From the NCBI GenBank assembly GCA_934086815.1, contig CAKOIM010000025.1:1-14252 (forward strand): a stretch of 14,252 nucleotides of DNA, in the 5' to 3' direction. A program made the translations under genes and the position numbers. The notes under the pieces are model-generated. The model did no database searches. It worked only from the letters and a program-made list of their open reading frames with translations, and was not told where the DNA came from. Below, piece after piece: positions 14,172 to 14,252 of this stretch. The stretch comes from an uncultured Bacilli bacterium (GTDB lineage Bacteria; Bacillota_I; Bacilli_A; RF39; UBA660). Each line of letters opens with the position of its first letter. Position 1 is the first letter of the stretch.

Positions 14172-14252
14172 CTTACCCTTTCCGAAGCCTCTTATCCCGA
14201 AGCCTCTTATCCCGAAGCCTCTTATCCCGAAGCCTCTTATCCCGAAGCCTCT
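14172..14252. repeat. 15-bp tandem repeat at the window edge
   Basis: The plus-strand unit CCGAAGCCTCTTATC occurs four times in perfect head-to-tail copies from 14182 to 14241, plus an 11-nt partial unit to 14252, where the window ends; the array probably continues. A degenerate unit (CTTACCCTTTCCGAAGCCT) borders it at 14172-14190. The unit is GC-rich compared with its surroundings and lies about 10-90 nt before the surface-protein ATG. A 15-bp unit keeps any reading frame, but no ribosome site or gene was identified in it. Confidence 0.9.

Noticed and set aside
14182..14252. CRISPR array
   Set aside because: The units are 15 bp, head-to-tail and without spacers, so this is a simple tandem repeat.

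Overview
The window is AT-rich (with a small GC-rich patch at the right edge) and every convincing gene lies on the minus strand, so transcription runs from high to low coordinates. Strong AGGAGG-type ribosome binding sites, an alanine-specific T-box leader, a comEA-comEC pair and TGA used as a true stop (comEC, the DUF1016 genes, the kinase) suggest a low-GC Bacillota relative, probably an uncultured gut-type Bacilli lineage, using the standard bacterial code rather than the Mycoplasma code. The lineage is inferred from these traits; no search was run.

Right part (14252 to 9400): a 15-bp tandem repeat at the window edge precedes a gene for a small membrane-anchored, cysteine-containing surface protein, followed by a terminator. 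Next come deoD (purine nucleoside phosphorylase) and a phosphohexomutase gene 15 bp apart, with their own terminator. A separately promoted gene of unknown function and an AI-2E family permease gene follow, each with a recognisable terminator or promoter. Middle part (9430 to 6900): a promoter inside the end of the permease gene drives a T-box RNA whose predicted specifier codon is GCU (Ala). It heads a two-gene operon of a P-loop nucleotide kinase-like protein and a compact 580-residue alanyl-tRNA synthetase, ended by a hairpin terminator. A promoter overlapping that terminator starts the competence operon comEA-comEC.

Left part (about 4560 to 1): the unusual region. Directly after comEC, and translationally coupled to it by an ATGA overlap, is a DUF1016/YhcG-type PD-(D/E)XK nuclease gene. 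The arrangement 'comEC 3' end, then DUF1016 gene' occurs three times in tandem (DUF1016 starts at 4098, 2492 and 250). Between the copies lie one intact gene (1576-800) and one deleted fragment (3182-3063) of a putative HExxH zinc metallopeptidase. The second and third comEC parts are only fragments. The first two DUF1016 genes share near-identical ends but have diverged middles, and each middle holds a 19-nt inverted repeat at the same codons with three compensating base-pair changes. This looks like a recombining cassette array built on the 3' end of the DNA-uptake channel gene; it is the best candidate for something not previously described.

No tRNA or rRNA gene, transposase, integrase or CRISPR array was seen.
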